Shown piece after piece: positions 39,097 through 48,190 of a stretch of DNA of 64,000 bases. Positions within the stretch are counted from its first letter, which is position 1. Each line of letters starts with the position of its first letter. The notes beneath the pieces were generated by a model. It had not been told where the DNA came from. It made no database searches and saw nothing but the letters and a program-made list of their open reading frames with translations. Origin of the DNA: an uncultured Pelagibacteraceae bacterium (lineage in GTDB: Bacteria > Pseudomonadota > Alphaproteobacteria > Pelagibacterales > AG-422-B15); contig CACNXQ010000004.1 in assembly GCA_902624455.1 (NCBI GenBank), positions 44,726-108,725 of the forward strand. Reading direction: 5' to 3'. The translations under genes were made by a program, and so were the position numbers.

Positions 39097-41325
39097 TCAA
39101 TTGATTTTTAGAGTGCTCTCTAAATTATTTTTTAAGTCAGATGCAGAGTAATAAGTATTTTTAAGTTGTTCATTTGCAAATAGAGTCATCTGGTCATCAT
39201 AGTGCTTTGAGTAACTATTCATTGTTGCACTTCCAAATTGATGAATACTTTCACTGATCATCTCTTTGTCATCGTTCCAATGAACAAAGATGTACAATCC
39301 ATCACCTGCAACTGCCTTAAGTATACCATCCTCTGAACGAGGCGCATAAATTGCTCTCAAAACATCAGGTCCTCCTTGTATATGAACCATTTCTTCGTCT
39401 CTTTTTAAAAAGTTAACATTAGACCAGGCAATGTCTAATTTGCCAAAGTTAGTGAAAAATTCATCGACACAATCTTTAAAAATATGAATTGGATCAGGCC
39501 TTTGCTCTCTTTGAATTTCTGCAAGCCATTCAGGAGACAAAATGCACACTCCAAATGCAGCATGCTTGTTTTCACTATTAGTACCTAAATCCCAATCTTT
39601 TAGAAATTCTTGAGCTTTTTTATATCGTTCGTTATTTGAAAAGTCATATTCAATTATTTCTTTCATGAATTTATACTGTCGTGAATTTGATGAAAATTTA
39701 TTATCGAACTTAATGTCTTTTAATTCTTTATAAGAAATTAAAGGTAAATTTTCGAAAAGTTCAAAAGATCTATAAGCTCTGTTTGTTGTTCTTGTTTGAA
39801 AACCCATTGTATCAGGAAAATCTTCTATTACTAAATTGTCTTCAGGCGCGGTTACATAAAAAGGGTTTTGATTAGTACTAAACAAATATCCCGATTGAGG
39901 ATTAAGAATCTTTGGTATTGCATCAAATGGATAAAAATCATTCCAAATTAATTCACTTTTGTCACCTGGTATAACTTTTGTCCAGTCATAGTCAGCATTC
40001 CTTATGGGTGATTTGACATTGTGAACAAAAAAGATGTTATCGTCTTTATCTGCATAGATTAAATTTAAGCTAGCTAATTGTTGCATTTCTAAAGCACTTT
40101 TCCATTCAGAAAAATTACTTGCCTTGTTGAGTCGGAGCCATGATGTTGAATGATCTACATCATCCATGCCAACATATCTAAGTGCAAAAGCGCGACTATC
40201 ATCTTTTAAGACAGGGCCATGTTTTGAAAAGAACATATCAATTGGATATTTAATATAAAATGGCCCGAATAACTTAACCTTAAAAGTTTGTTTGATAATT
40301 TCAAAATCGACCCAATTATAGTCTAACAAGTATTGATTGTTGTTATCTGGATTAAGAGTTAATTCGTAAATATCAGTTAAGTCAGGCTGATTAACAGTTG
40401 CACCCCACCCAAGATGTTCGTTGAATCCCACATGTACAAAGGGAGATCCTGGAAAAGTTCCACCCATTATGTTTAATCCCTCTTTACTTTTAAGGTGTAT
40501 TTCATACCACGCGACCGGTCCTGTAAGTGGTTGATGCGAGTTAATAGATAACATTGTAAGATTTTCAGCTGATCTTGATTTTGAAACAGCAAATGCGTTA
40601 GATCCAGCTGGATGAAAGTGTGATTTTACCTTAGCAACTAATTTGTTTGAAGACAGAGAGTTTGGATCTATTACTACTTCAGTTTGGTTATCATTTTGCA
40701 TTAATTCAAGTATTTGCTTTATTCCATGGTCAAATCCATAAAATAGCGGCATCCTAAAAGTCATCCCAACGACAAAATCTCTTGCAGTTACAGGATAAAG
40801 TGACTGATCTACTTTATTAGGATGCATAGCAGCCCAATAATTTACTCCATCCGCATAGCCTTGCAGATAATCAATTGTTTGAGGGGGTATTGTTTCAAAT
40901 TTTTTGTCCACTATTCCCTCCGTGTTCAGAAACTTTATTAAAAAATCAAGCTCAACACCTTCAATAGTATTTATATTTTCAATAGAAACTTCTTCGCCAG
41001 TGATCAGAGAATAAAGAAGGGATAATGATGATAAAGAAAAGTTAAAATCTGATAATTCCCCTCTAGCCATTTTAATCATCATTTCTACATGATACAAATC
41101 GTCATCAGTTTGGGCGTAACCAAAGCCAAAAGCAGCATCGATATCTCTTTCGCCATCTATATGAGGTACGCCAAATATATCTCTATCTATTTTTACAGAA
41201 TAATTATTTGCAATTTCAATAAAATGCTTTTTATCAAATTCAGAAGAATTAATTTGATATGTAATTAAAAATGCTAGAACAAAAAGAATTTCTATCGCAA
41301 AGATTGAAAGTAATAATTTTTTCAA
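39097..41325 (-). CDS. Penicillin acylase family N-terminal-nucleophile amidase
   Basis: This 742-residue precursor has an N-terminal hydrophobic anchor or signal (residues 3-25), an alpha-subunit region (about 30-220), a short spacer, and the autoproteolysis site G241-S242 in PAGSNAFAVSKSR, where S242 becomes the nucleophile. DRDIFGVPHI and AFGFGYAQTDDD are family-typical, as are NEHLGWG and HSTSWLR. Members hydrolyse amide bonds of penicillins, N-acyl-homoserine lactones and other N-acyl amines, usually in the periplasm. It is two bases from the GMC gene and 38 bases before the ligase gene. Confidence 0.9.
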   Translation of the reverse strand: MKKLLLSIFAIEILFVLAFLITYQINSSEFDKKHFIEIANNYSVKIDRDIFGVPHIDGERDIDAAFGFGYAQTDDDLYHVEMMIKMARGELSDFNFSLSSLSLLYSLITGEEVSIENINTIEGVELDFLIKFLNTEGIVDKKFETIPPQTIDYLQGYADGVNYWAAMHPNKVDQSLYPVTARDFVVGMTFRMPLFYGFDHGIKQILELMQNDNQTEVVIDPNSLSSNKLVAKVKSHFHPAGSNAFAVSKSRSAENLTMLSINSHQPLTGPVAWYEIHLKSKEGLNIMGGTFPGSPFVHVGFNEHLGWGATVNQPDLTDIYELTLNPDNNNQYLLDYNWVDFEIIKQTFKVKLFGPFYIKYPIDMFFSKHGPVLKDDSRAFALRYVGMDDVDHSTSWLRLNKASNFSEWKSALEMQQLASLNLIYADKDDNIFFVHNVKSPIRNADYDWTKVIPGDKSELIWNDFYPFDAIPKILNPQSGYLFSTNQNPFYVTAPEDNLVIEDFPDTMGFQTRTTNRAYRSFELFENLPLISYKELKDIKFDNKFSSNSRQYKFMKEIIEYDFSNNERYKKAQEFLKDWDLGTNSENKHAAFGVCILSPEWLAEIQREQRPDPIHIFKDCVDEFFTNFGKLDIAWSNVNFLKRDEEMVHIQGGPDVLRAIYAPRSEDGILKAVAGDGLYIFVHWNDDKEMISESIHQFGSATMNSYSKHYDDQMTLFANEQLKNTYYSASDLKNNLESTLKIN

Positions 41326-41327
41326 AA

Positions 41328-42992
41328 CTATGTTGATTGTTCAAGTGGATTAGGAACATTGATTGGAGGTAAAAATTCGTTACCTAAAATATGATCAGAT
41401 ATTTTATCTGCTATCATAACTGTTGGTGCATTTGTGTTTCCACCTACTAAAGTTGGCATTATAGAAGCATCAATAACTCTTAAATTCTCTAATCCATGAA
41501 CTCTAAGTTTATCATCTACAACTGACATATTGTCTGAACCCATCTTACAAGTACCAACCGGATGATAAATTGTTTCAGCGTTTGCTCTAATGAATTCTTC
41601 AATTTGCTCATCTGTTTGAACATTTTCTCCAGGATTAATTTCTTTACCTCTAAAATCATCAAAGGCTTTTTGAAAAATAATGTCCCTAGAAATTTTAAAT
41701 GCTTTGATCATTGTTTTTCGATCATATTCAGTAGAAAAATAATTCGGTTGGATTATAGGAGGTGTTGCAGGATCTAAATTTTTAAGTGATATGTAGCCTC
41801 TACTTTCTGGTCTTAAGACACATACATGTGTGCTGAAACAATGCGAGTCTGGTCTTATTTTTCCATGATCTTGTAATAAAGATCCAATGAAATGAATCTG
41901 AAAGTCTGGTAACTCAAGTGTATCATCAGTTTTTAAAAAAGCTCCAGCTGATAATCCAATATCAACTCCAGGTCCTTTCTTTGTAAAAGCCCATTGACCA
42001 AGAATTCCAGCCATCTTTAATGTAGAGAGTGCGCCTGATGTATATTTAGCTTCAGTTACTGGTTGTGTGCATTCGTGATGAAGAAGTATGTCTAAATGGT
42101 CTTGTAAGTTTTCGCCAACTCCAGGTAGATCACATACAATATCTATATCCCACTTATTTAAATAATCAGCTTTGCCAATCCCTGAGAGTTGTAAAATTTG
42201 GGGTGAATTTATCGCACCTCCACTAACTATCACCTCACGCTCTGCAAATACCTTTTCCTTTTTCTTATTTCTTATGAACTCCACTCCGATACACTTATTT
42301 CCATCAAACAGCAGTTTGTTAGTGATGGACTTTGTATAAATTGTTAAATTTTTTCTATGCTTGATTGGATCTATAAATGCATGCGAGGTACTTGCTCTCC
42401 TTCCATTCGCAATACTATGCTGATAAGGCGCTACACCTTCTTGATCCTCTCCATTCATATCATCATTATATTTATGCCCAGCTTGTTGCCCGGCTTCAAG
42501 AAATACGCTGTGAAGTGGATTGTTAGTAAATAATGAATTTGATACACCCCACTCCCCATCAGCTCCGTGATATAAATCTTCACCATTTTCATTTCTTTCT
42601 ACTCTTTTAAAGTAAGGTAGAACTTCTTCGTAAGACCAGTTCTCATTTCCTAGTTGTCTCCATATATCATAGTCTCTTGCGTGACCTCTCACATACAACA
42701 TTCCATTGATATTACTTGATCCACCAACTCCTTTTCCTCGAGGGAAAAAAAGTTTTCTGTTGTTGAGATGTGGCTGTCCTTCAGTCCAGTAACCATAATT
42801 ATATAAAGCTCCAGCTCCTTCGCCTGAAATTAACTCAAGCACACCTGCAGGCATTTTGACAAAAGGGTGCCAATCAGTGCCTCCGGCTTCTAACATTAAA
42901 ACTTCATTATTTGGATCTTTTGATAAACGGTTTGCTAGGACACAGCCTGCAGATCCACCACCAATAATAATGAAATCGTAGTTTTTTGTCAT
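41328..42992 (-). CDS. GMC family FAD oxidoreductase (choline-dehydrogenase-like)
   Basis: This 554-residue protein starts with the FAD-binding DFIIIGGGSAGCVLANRLS and has the GMC signatures FFPRGKGVGGSSNINGMLYVRGHARDYD and VSGGAINSPQILQLSGIG, with catalytic His and Asn in the C-terminal YHPVGTCKMG and GGNTNAPTVMIADK. It oxidises an alcohol to an aldehyde. Choline dehydrogenase-like annotation is generic, as many GMC proteins use aliphatic or polyethylene-glycol-type alcohols. It directly abuts the gamma-carbonic-anhydrase-like gene and lies two bases before the acylase gene. Confidence 0.9.
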   Translation of the reverse strand: MTKNYDFIIIGGGSAGCVLANRLSKDPNNEVLMLEAGGTDWHPFVKMPAGVLELISGEGAGALYNYGYWTEGQPHLNNRKLFFPRGKGVGGSSNINGMLYVRGHARDYDIWRQLGNENWSYEEVLPYFKRVERNENGEDLYHGADGEWGVSNSLFTNNPLHSVFLEAGQQAGHKYNDDMNGEDQEGVAPYQHSIANGRRASTSHAFIDPIKHRKNLTIYTKSITNKLLFDGNKCIGVEFIRNKKKEKVFAEREVIVSGGAINSPQILQLSGIGKADYLNKWDIDIVCDLPGVGENLQDHLDILLHHECTQPVTEAKYTSGALSTLKMAGILGQWAFTKKGPGVDIGLSAGAFLKTDDTLELPDFQIHFIGSLLQDHGKIRPDSHCFSTHVCVLRPESRGYISLKNLDPATPPIIQPNYFSTEYDRKTMIKAFKISRDIIFQKAFDDFRGKEINPGENVQTDEQIEEFIRANAETIYHPVGTCKMGSDNMSVVDDKLRVHGLENLRVIDASIMPTLVGGNTNAPTVMIADKISDHILGNEFLPPINVPNPLEQST

Positions 42993-43514
42993 CTATACTT
43001 TTATCAACTCTTCTAAATATCTGTTCATATTTTCTACATAATGAACTGCGCTAAGGTCAATTAATTTTTTTTCCATTTCTGTCAATTCTCTTACAACCTT
43101 TGCAGGCGATCCCATTATAAGACTATTGTCTGGAAATTCTTTACCCTCTGTTACGAGGGAGTTGGCTCCGATAAGGCAATAATTCCCAATTTTTGCTCTG
43201 TTTAATAATGTTGAGCCCATGCCAACAAGCGAGTTATCACCAACTGTACAACTATGCAAAATTACTTTATGGCCAATTGTAACATTTTTTCCAATTGTGA
43301 GCGGTAAACCTGCATCAGTATGGCACACACTATTATCCTGAATGTTAGTATTTTCTCCGATAAAGATTGGATCATTATCACCTCTCAAAACTGCTCCAAA
43401 CCAAATACCAACATTATTTTCTAATCTAATATCTCCAATGACTGAGGCACTCGGAGCAACCCAATAATTTCCACCTTTAGATTGAAGGGTTTTATTTTTT
43501 AAATTAAAAATCAT
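42993..43514 (-). CDS. Gamma-carbonic anhydrase-like hexapeptide-repeat protein
   Basis: ATG 43514 gives 173 residues; an upstream alternative at 43553 would add a hydrophobic leader and is disfavoured. The left-handed beta-helix repeats ([51 protein letters not shown]) include the metal histidines in the [14 protein letters not shown] segments. It belongs to the YrdA/PaaY/gamma-CA group, which may bind CoA esters or hydrate CO2. It could head the transcript running through GMC, acylase and ligase genes, though such genes are also common near unrelated genes. Confidence 0.88.
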   Translation of the reverse strand: MIFNLKNKTLQSKGGNYWVAPSASVIGDIRLENNVGIWFGAVLRGDNDPIFIGENTNIQDNSVCHTDAGLPLTIGKNVTIGHKVILHSCTVGDNSLVGMGSTLLNRAKIGNYCLIGANSLVTEGKEFPDNSLIMGSPAKVVRELTEMEKKLIDLSAVHYVENMNRYLEELIKV

Positions 43515-43565
43515 TGTGATGTTTATTAAATGATAGAATAGATATAATATCAAGATAGAATTATT

Positions 43566-44126
43566 ATGGTAGCACTTACAACACCTATCTGTAACTTTGG
43601 ATGGAAGCCTCCAGAATTTAATCTTCCAGGAGTTGACGGTAAAAATTATACTCTTAGTGATATTAAAGGTGAAAAAGGAACATTAGTAATGTTCATATGT
43701 AATCATTGTCCATACGTAAAATCTGTAATCCATCGTATAGTAGAAGATGTAAATGTTCTTAATGAAGAAGGCATTGGAACAATTGCTATAATGTCCAATG
43801 ATGTAAATGATCCAAAATATGGACACGAAGACTCGTTTGATAATATGAAGTTGTTTTCAGCAAATCACAATTTTTCGTTTCCGTATGTATACGATGAGAG
43901 TCAACAAACCGGCCGTGATTATGACGCTGTATGTACACCAGACTTTTTTGGGTTTAACTCTAATAATGAGCTTCAGTATAGAGGGAGGCTTGAGGAGTCA
44001 AAAATGGAAATTATACCGAATGCACGAAAAGAATTACTAGATGCAATGAAGTTAATAGCTGAAACTGGTAAAGGGCCAGTCGATCAAATACCTAGTATCG
44101 GCTGTTCAATAAAATGGAAAGAGTAA
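43566..44126 (+). CDS. Redoxin/thioredoxin-family protein (PRX-like)
   Basis: This 186-residue cytosolic protein has a thioredoxin fold with the motif [17 protein letters not shown] (Cys-x-x-Cys plus Pro), then [18 protein letters not shown] and [20 protein letters not shown]. This matches the PRX_like1 group of the AhpC/TSA superfamily, whose physiological role is unclear. It is divergent from the gamma-CA gene across 51 bases and lies 10 bases upstream of a glycosyltransferase gene. Confidence 0.86.
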   Translation: MVALTTPICNFGWKPPEFNLPGVDGKNYTLSDIKGEKGTLVMFICNHCPYVKSVIHRIVEDVNVLNEEGIGTIAIMSNDVNDPKYGHEDSFDNMKLFSANHNFSFPYVYDESQQTGRDYDAVCTPDFFGFNSNNELQYRGRLEESKMEIIPNARKELLDAMKLIAETGKGPVDQIPSIGCSIKWKE

Positions 44127-44136
44127 CCATCTATCT

Positions 44137-45252
44137 GTGATAATAATCACCACACAATGCTTTGCGCCACAAATTGGTGGCATCGAGTCACTTATGACAG
44201 GTATGGCTGAAGCCATGTCAAAAAATGGTAAAGACGTATTAGTTTTAGCTGATGGCATCAAAAACAAGGAAGACAAAAAAGCAAATTATAAAATCAAAAG
44301 GTTCAGTGGTTGGAAGCCTGTGAGACGTCTTAATAAAGCTCGTTATCTTGAAAAATTATGTAAAAACAAAATTGTTGAAACTATATATGCAGATTCCTGG
44401 AAAAGTGTTGAATATGTTAGAAAGAAAAATAAAAAAATATTAGTGCTTGCTCATGGTACTGAAATACCTAAACAGTACTGGGGCGTCATGCTGGATGTTT
44501 TAAGGTTTAAAAAAAATCGCATTATTAATTCTTACAAAAATGTTTTTAAAATAATTGCTAATTCTAATTATACACGTGATCTGATGAATGCTACGTTAAG
44601 TATTGATTTAAATAAGATCAAGATTATTCATCCTGGTATTGATGTTTATAAAGATTTTATATCCCAAGAGGATGAAGAAAATGTGAAGAAAATTCTTAAG
44701 GATAGAAAACCTATCATTACTACTCTTGCAAGAGTTGAAGAGAGAAAAGGTCACAAATTTATTATTAATGCTATTTCTGACTTAAAATTCGAATTTCCAA
44801 ATCTTGTTTATCTTATAGCAGGAAAAGGGCCCTATTTAGAAGAAATTATAAAATATGTTAAAAAATTATCATTAGAAGATCACGTAATTTTTCTAGGATG
44901 GATAACGGAACCAGAAAAGTCCCTTATTTTAAAAAACTCTGAGATTTTTGCAATGACACCTACAACTGTTGGAGAATCAGTTGAAGGTTTTGGTATGGCA
45001 TTTATCGATGCTGCATTTCATGGAATACCATCAGTTGGAAGTCGAAGCGGTGGCATAAGTGATGCAATAATTGAAAATGAAACTGGGTTATTGGCAGAAG
45101 CAGGTAATCAATTAGAAATAACAAAAAAATTAAAAGAACTCTTAGAAAATGTTGAACTTAGGAATAAATTAGGAAGGCGTGGAAAAGAGATTGCAGAACA
45201 ACAATATTCTTGGGACAACAAAATAATTGAGTATTTGGAAGCAGCAAAATAA
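44137..45252 (+). CDS. Glycosyltransferase, GT4 family (GT-B fold)
   Basis: This 371-residue protein starts at GTG 44137 with MIIITTQCFAPQIGGIESLM, a typical GT4 N-terminal acceptor-side loop. The C-terminal nucleotide-sugar domain shows TLARVEERKGHKFIINAI, LIAGKGPYLEEI, VEGFGMAFIDAAFHGIPSVGSRSGGISDAI with the E-x7-E pattern. It probably adds a sugar to a lipid or surface glycan at the inner membrane. Substrates are unknown and neighbours do not form a polysaccharide cluster. Confidence 0.88.
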   Translation: MIIITTQCFAPQIGGIESLMTGMAEAMSKNGKDVLVLADGIKNKEDKKANYKIKRFSGWKPVRRLNKARYLEKLCKNKIVETIYADSWKSVEYVRKKNKKILVLAHGTEIPKQYWGVMLDVLRFKKNRIINSYKNVFKIIANSNYTRDLMNATLSIDLNKIKIIHPGIDVYKDFISQEDEENVKKILKDRKPIITTLARVEERKGHKFIINAISDLKFEFPNLVYLIAGKGPYLEEIIKYVKKLSLEDHVIFLGWITEPEKSLILKNSEIFAMTPTTVGESVEGFGMAFIDAAFHGIPSVGSRSGGISDAIIENETGLLAEAGNQLEITKKLKELLENVELRNKLGRRGKEIAEQQYSWDNKIIEYLEAAK

Positions 45253-45261
45253 ACTTTTTTG

Positions 45262-46038
45262 TCAATCAGCTCTTATGGTATTTCCATCTACTGCAATTGA
45301 TTGTCCAGAGATCTTCTTACCATCTTCAGAAATTAAGAAGGAGCAAAGTTTACCTATATCACTCTCTTCGATCCAACAATTCATTGATGCCATAGATATA
45401 AAATCATTTTCAATTTTATTTTTTGAAACACCTAAATATTTAGACTTGGCCTCAATTACTTTCTTCATTCTTAATCCTCTAGTTACACCTGGCAATATAG
45501 CATTTACCCTGATATTAAATCTTCCAAGTTCCATCGCTGCCGTTTTAGTGAAACTTATTGTTGCAGATTTGCTCACTGCATAGGGAGATCTGAGAGGAAA
45601 GCCAAAGACACCAGCAGTAGAGGATATATTAATAATTGATCCACCTTTATTTTTTTTTAACAATGGTATGGAATATTTTGTAAATAAAAAATGGCTGATT
45701 ACATTAGTTTTGAGTATTTGGCTCCAATTGTCGGAATTAAGATTTTCAATTGAACCTGTCGGACCTGCTATTCCAACGTTATTAATTAAACAGTCAATTT
45801 TTTTAGTCCTTTTTTTAATTTGCTGAAAAAAAAATTTGACCTCATTTTTATCATCAACATTACATAAATAAGCCTTAATATTTATTTTTTTATTTTTATT
45901 TATTTTATCAACTTTATTTCTATCAACATCACAAACAAAAACTCTTGCACCTCTTTGATTTAAAATTTTTGCAGTCGCCCAACCTATACCACTAGCGCCA
46001 GCGGTTATTAGAACTTTTTTATTTTTAATTAATGTCAT
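45262..46038 (-). CDS. Short-chain dehydrogenase/reductase
   Basis: ATG 46038 (258 residues) is preferred over an upstream start at 46080 because MTLIKNKKVLITAG begins right before the dinucleotide-binding motif GASGIGWA. Other SDR features are NNVGIAG, the catalytic Ser in INISST, and YAVSK with Tyr and Lys. It is an NAD(P)-dependent oxidoreductase of unknown substrate, perhaps a 3-oxoacyl or sugar alcohol. It is unusually Lys-rich, with several KK and KNK runs, like other genes further right. It lies 83 bases after tRNA-Met. Confidence 0.88.
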   Translation of the reverse strand: MTLIKNKKVLITAGASGIGWATAKILNQRGARVFVCDVDRNKVDKINKNKKINIKAYLCNVDDKNEVKFFFQQIKKRTKKIDCLINNVGIAGPTGSIENLNSDNWSQILKTNVISHFLFTKYSIPLLKKNKGGSIINISSTAGVFGFPLRSPYAVSKSATISFTKTAAMELGRFNIRVNAILPGVTRGLRMKKVIEAKSKYLGVSKNKIENDFISMASMNCWIEESDIGKLCSFLISEDGKKISGQSIAVDGNTIRAD

Positions 46039-46121
46039 ATTGATAATATGGATTCTGTATTTTGATCTTTGATAGATCAAAAAACAATAAGAAAATTAAA
46101 TGACTAAATGTAATTAAAAAA

Positions 46122-46198
46122 TGGTAGCGGGAGAGGGATTTGAACCCCCGACCTAAGGATTATGATTCCTCCGCTCTAACCAACTGAGCTACCCCGCC
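46122..46198 (-). tRNA. tRNA-Met (anticodon CAT, elongator-like)
   Basis: The reverse strand gives a 77-nt cloverleaf beginning GGCGGGGTAGCTCAG, with anticodon stem GAGGA/TCCTT around loop ATCATAA (anticodon CAT), T loop GGTTCAAATCC and encoded CCA. The body matches the alphaproteobacterial elongator Met tRNA rather than the initiator or the CAT-anticodon Ile tRNA, although the last distinction is by resemblance. It lies 43 bases after mnmA on the same strand. Confidence 0.93.
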
Positions 46199-46241
46199 AT
46201 ATACATAATTCAGTAAATGAAAACTAAATATATTGCAAACT

Positions 46242-47339
46242 CTAATTTGTTGACTTTATCCAGCCCCCGCCCAATAAACGCATACCATTTATATCTTCTC
46301 TATAAAACACACATGCTTGTCCTGGTGAGACTGCAGTCTCTGACTCAATAAGTTTTATTTTAGCTGAACTATCATTGCTTTTTGAGATCTCTGCATCTAA
46401 AAACTTTCCTGAAGATCTTACTCTGACTTTGATTAACTTATCTTCAATTTCCGACAAGTAATTAATATTCTCAACTTGTATTACTTTTGATTTTATATGT
46501 TCTTTTTCTGCAACAATAACTCTGTTATTGCTAGGATCAATTTCTTTTACATACAAAGGTTTAGGTCCAGAAACTCCAAGTCCCCTTCTTTGTCCAATAG
46601 TAAAATTATGGATACCGTTATGATGGTCTAGTACATTGCCATTAGTATCCACAACGTCACCCTTCGAATAGTTTTTATTTTGTTTATTCAAGAAAGCTTT
46701 ATAGTCACCAGTTGGAATAAAGCATATATCCTGACTGTCTGCTTTATCATGAAGATGAAAATTCAAATTGAATGCTAATTCTCTTATCTCATCTTTATTA
46801 TATTCTCCAAGTGGAAATTCTAAAAATTCAAGATCAGTCTTTTTAATCGTAAAAAGGAAGTAAGATTGGTCTCTTTTTTCGTCAGATGGAACGTATAGCG
46901 CCCATTCATCGTCCATCTTAACTTTCTTGATATAATGTCCGGTAACTAAAGACTTTGCATTTAAATTTTTAGCAAAATCAATTAAATCGAGAAATTTTAC
47001 TTTTTCATTACAGTTGATACATGGTATTGGTGTTCTGCCAGAATTATACTCTTTAATAAAAGGCTCTATTACATTTTCGCGAAAAATCTTTTCATAATCT
47101 AATACATAGTGAGGGATAGTAATATTATTTGCAATCTTTTTTGCATCTAAAATATCAGAGCCAGAGCAACATGTTTTAGAACCTTTTACTTTTTTCTCAT
47201 CATAAAGTTTGAGTGTTACACCTACTACGTTCGATCCATTTTTTTTTGCTAATGCCGCAGCAACAGAAGAGTCAACGCCCCCCGACATTGCAACAACAAT
47301 TGGCTCAGTTTCTGATATATGTGTATTTGTATTAGCCAT
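46242..47339 (-). CDS. mnmA: tRNA-specific 2-thiouridylase
   Basis: This 365-residue enzyme has the PP-loop VAMSGGVDSSVAAAL, the nucleophilic Cys in PIPCINCNEKVKF, the second catalytic Cys in DSQDICFIPTGDY, and the tRNA-binding NFTIGQRRGLGVSGPKPLYV. It thiolates U34 of tRNA-Lys, -Glu and -Gln; the tRNA-Gln with TTG anticodon in this window is a natural substrate. It is divergent from cysQ and is followed by tRNA-Met. Confidence 0.96.
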   Translation of the reverse strand: MANTNTHISETEPIVVAMSGGVDSSVAAALAKKNGSNVVGVTLKLYDEKKVKGSKTCCSGSDILDAKKIANNITIPHYVLDYEKIFRENVIEPFIKEYNSGRTPIPCINCNEKVKFLDLIDFAKNLNAKSLVTGHYIKKVKMDDEWALYVPSDEKRDQSYFLFTIKKTDLEFLEFPLGEYNKDEIRELAFNLNFHLHDKADSQDICFIPTGDYKAFLNKQNKNYSKGDVVDTNGNVLDHHNGIHNFTIGQRRGLGVSGPKPLYVKEIDPSNNRVIVAEKEHIKSKVIQVENINYLSEIEDKLIKVRVRSSGKFLDAEISKSNDSSAKIKLIESETAVSPGQACVFYREDINGMRLLGGGWIKSTN

Positions 47340-47413
47340 TAATATCTTTATTTATTCTATTTTAGTAAATATGATGCCATGTTACATTTTGATTTAGTAT
47401 CTATCATATAGTC

Positions 47414-48190
47414 ATGTTTATTGAAGAAAAAAAGATCGATGAGTTAATAAAAATATCTCACAGTGCGGGAAAGGAAATCCTTAGGATTTACAACACCAAA
47501 ATCACAAAAAAAATAAAAAAAGATAGGTCTCCTGTAACTAATGCAGATATTGCAGCTAATAAAATAATATGTCGAGAGATACAAAAACTTTATCCTGAAA
47601 TTCCAATCATTTCAGAAGAGTCTAAAAAGATTGATTTAAGAAAAAGAAAGACATTTTGGTTAATAGATCCTTTAGATGGCACTAAAGAGTTCTTGAAAAG
47701 AAATGGTGAATTTACAGTAAATATTGCCCTTATAAGTAATAAGAAACCTGTATTTGGCATCATATATATGCCAATAAACAGTATTATTTATTTTACAAAA
47801 AATAAGAAATCTTACTCTGGTAAATTAAAATCAAACGGAATACTCAGTAAAATAAAATTAATAAAAACAAAAAAAAGAAAAAGAAATGTCATGGTTGTAA
47901 GTCGTTCTCACAATTTGAAAAAATCTGAAATTAAGAAAAAAAAGGTAGCTTTTCTTAATAAGTTTAATTCAAATAAATTAATACAGAGTGGTAGTTCTAT
48001 TAAATTCTGCCTAATTGCTTCTGGCGTTGCTAATATTTATCCTCGCTATGGCACTACCATGGAATGGGATACAGCGGCAGGAGATGCAATTTTAAGAAAT
48101 GCCGGAGGCAGAGTGGTCAATCTTGACAGAAGAACTATAAAATACGGAAAAAAAGATTTTAAAAATAAATCATTTATAGCTAAAGGCTAA
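47414..48190 (+). CDS. cysQ: 3'(2'),5'-bisphosphate nucleotidase CysQ
   Basis: This 258-residue inositol-monophosphatase-fold protein has the metal sites SEES, FWLIDPLDGTKEFLKRNGEFTVNIALI, and the third site TTMEWDTAAGDAILRNAGG. The DGTKEF form with following NGEFTVNIAL is characteristic of CysQ rather than inositol monophosphatase. It removes the 3' phosphate from pAp or PAPS. It is extremely Lys-rich. It ends in a four-base tail overlap with the dihydroorotase-like gene. Confidence 0.92.
   Translation: MFIEEKKIDELIKISHSAGKEILRIYNTKITKKIKKDRSPVTNADIAANKIICREIQKLYPEIPIISEESKKIDLRKRKTFWLIDPLDGTKEFLKRNGEFTVNIALISNKKPVFGIIYMPINSIIYFTKNKKSYSGKLKSNGILSKIKLIKTKKRKRNVMVVSRSHNLKKSEIKKKKVAFLNKFNSNKLIQSGSSIKFCLIASGVANIYPRYGTTMEWDTAAGDAILRNAGGRVVNLDRRTIKYGKKDFKNKSFIAKG

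Noticed and set aside
45227..45583. 118-codon forward frame antisense to the SDR gene
   Set aside because: It overlaps the clear SDR coding sequence and the glycosyltransferase end and has no recognisable domain.
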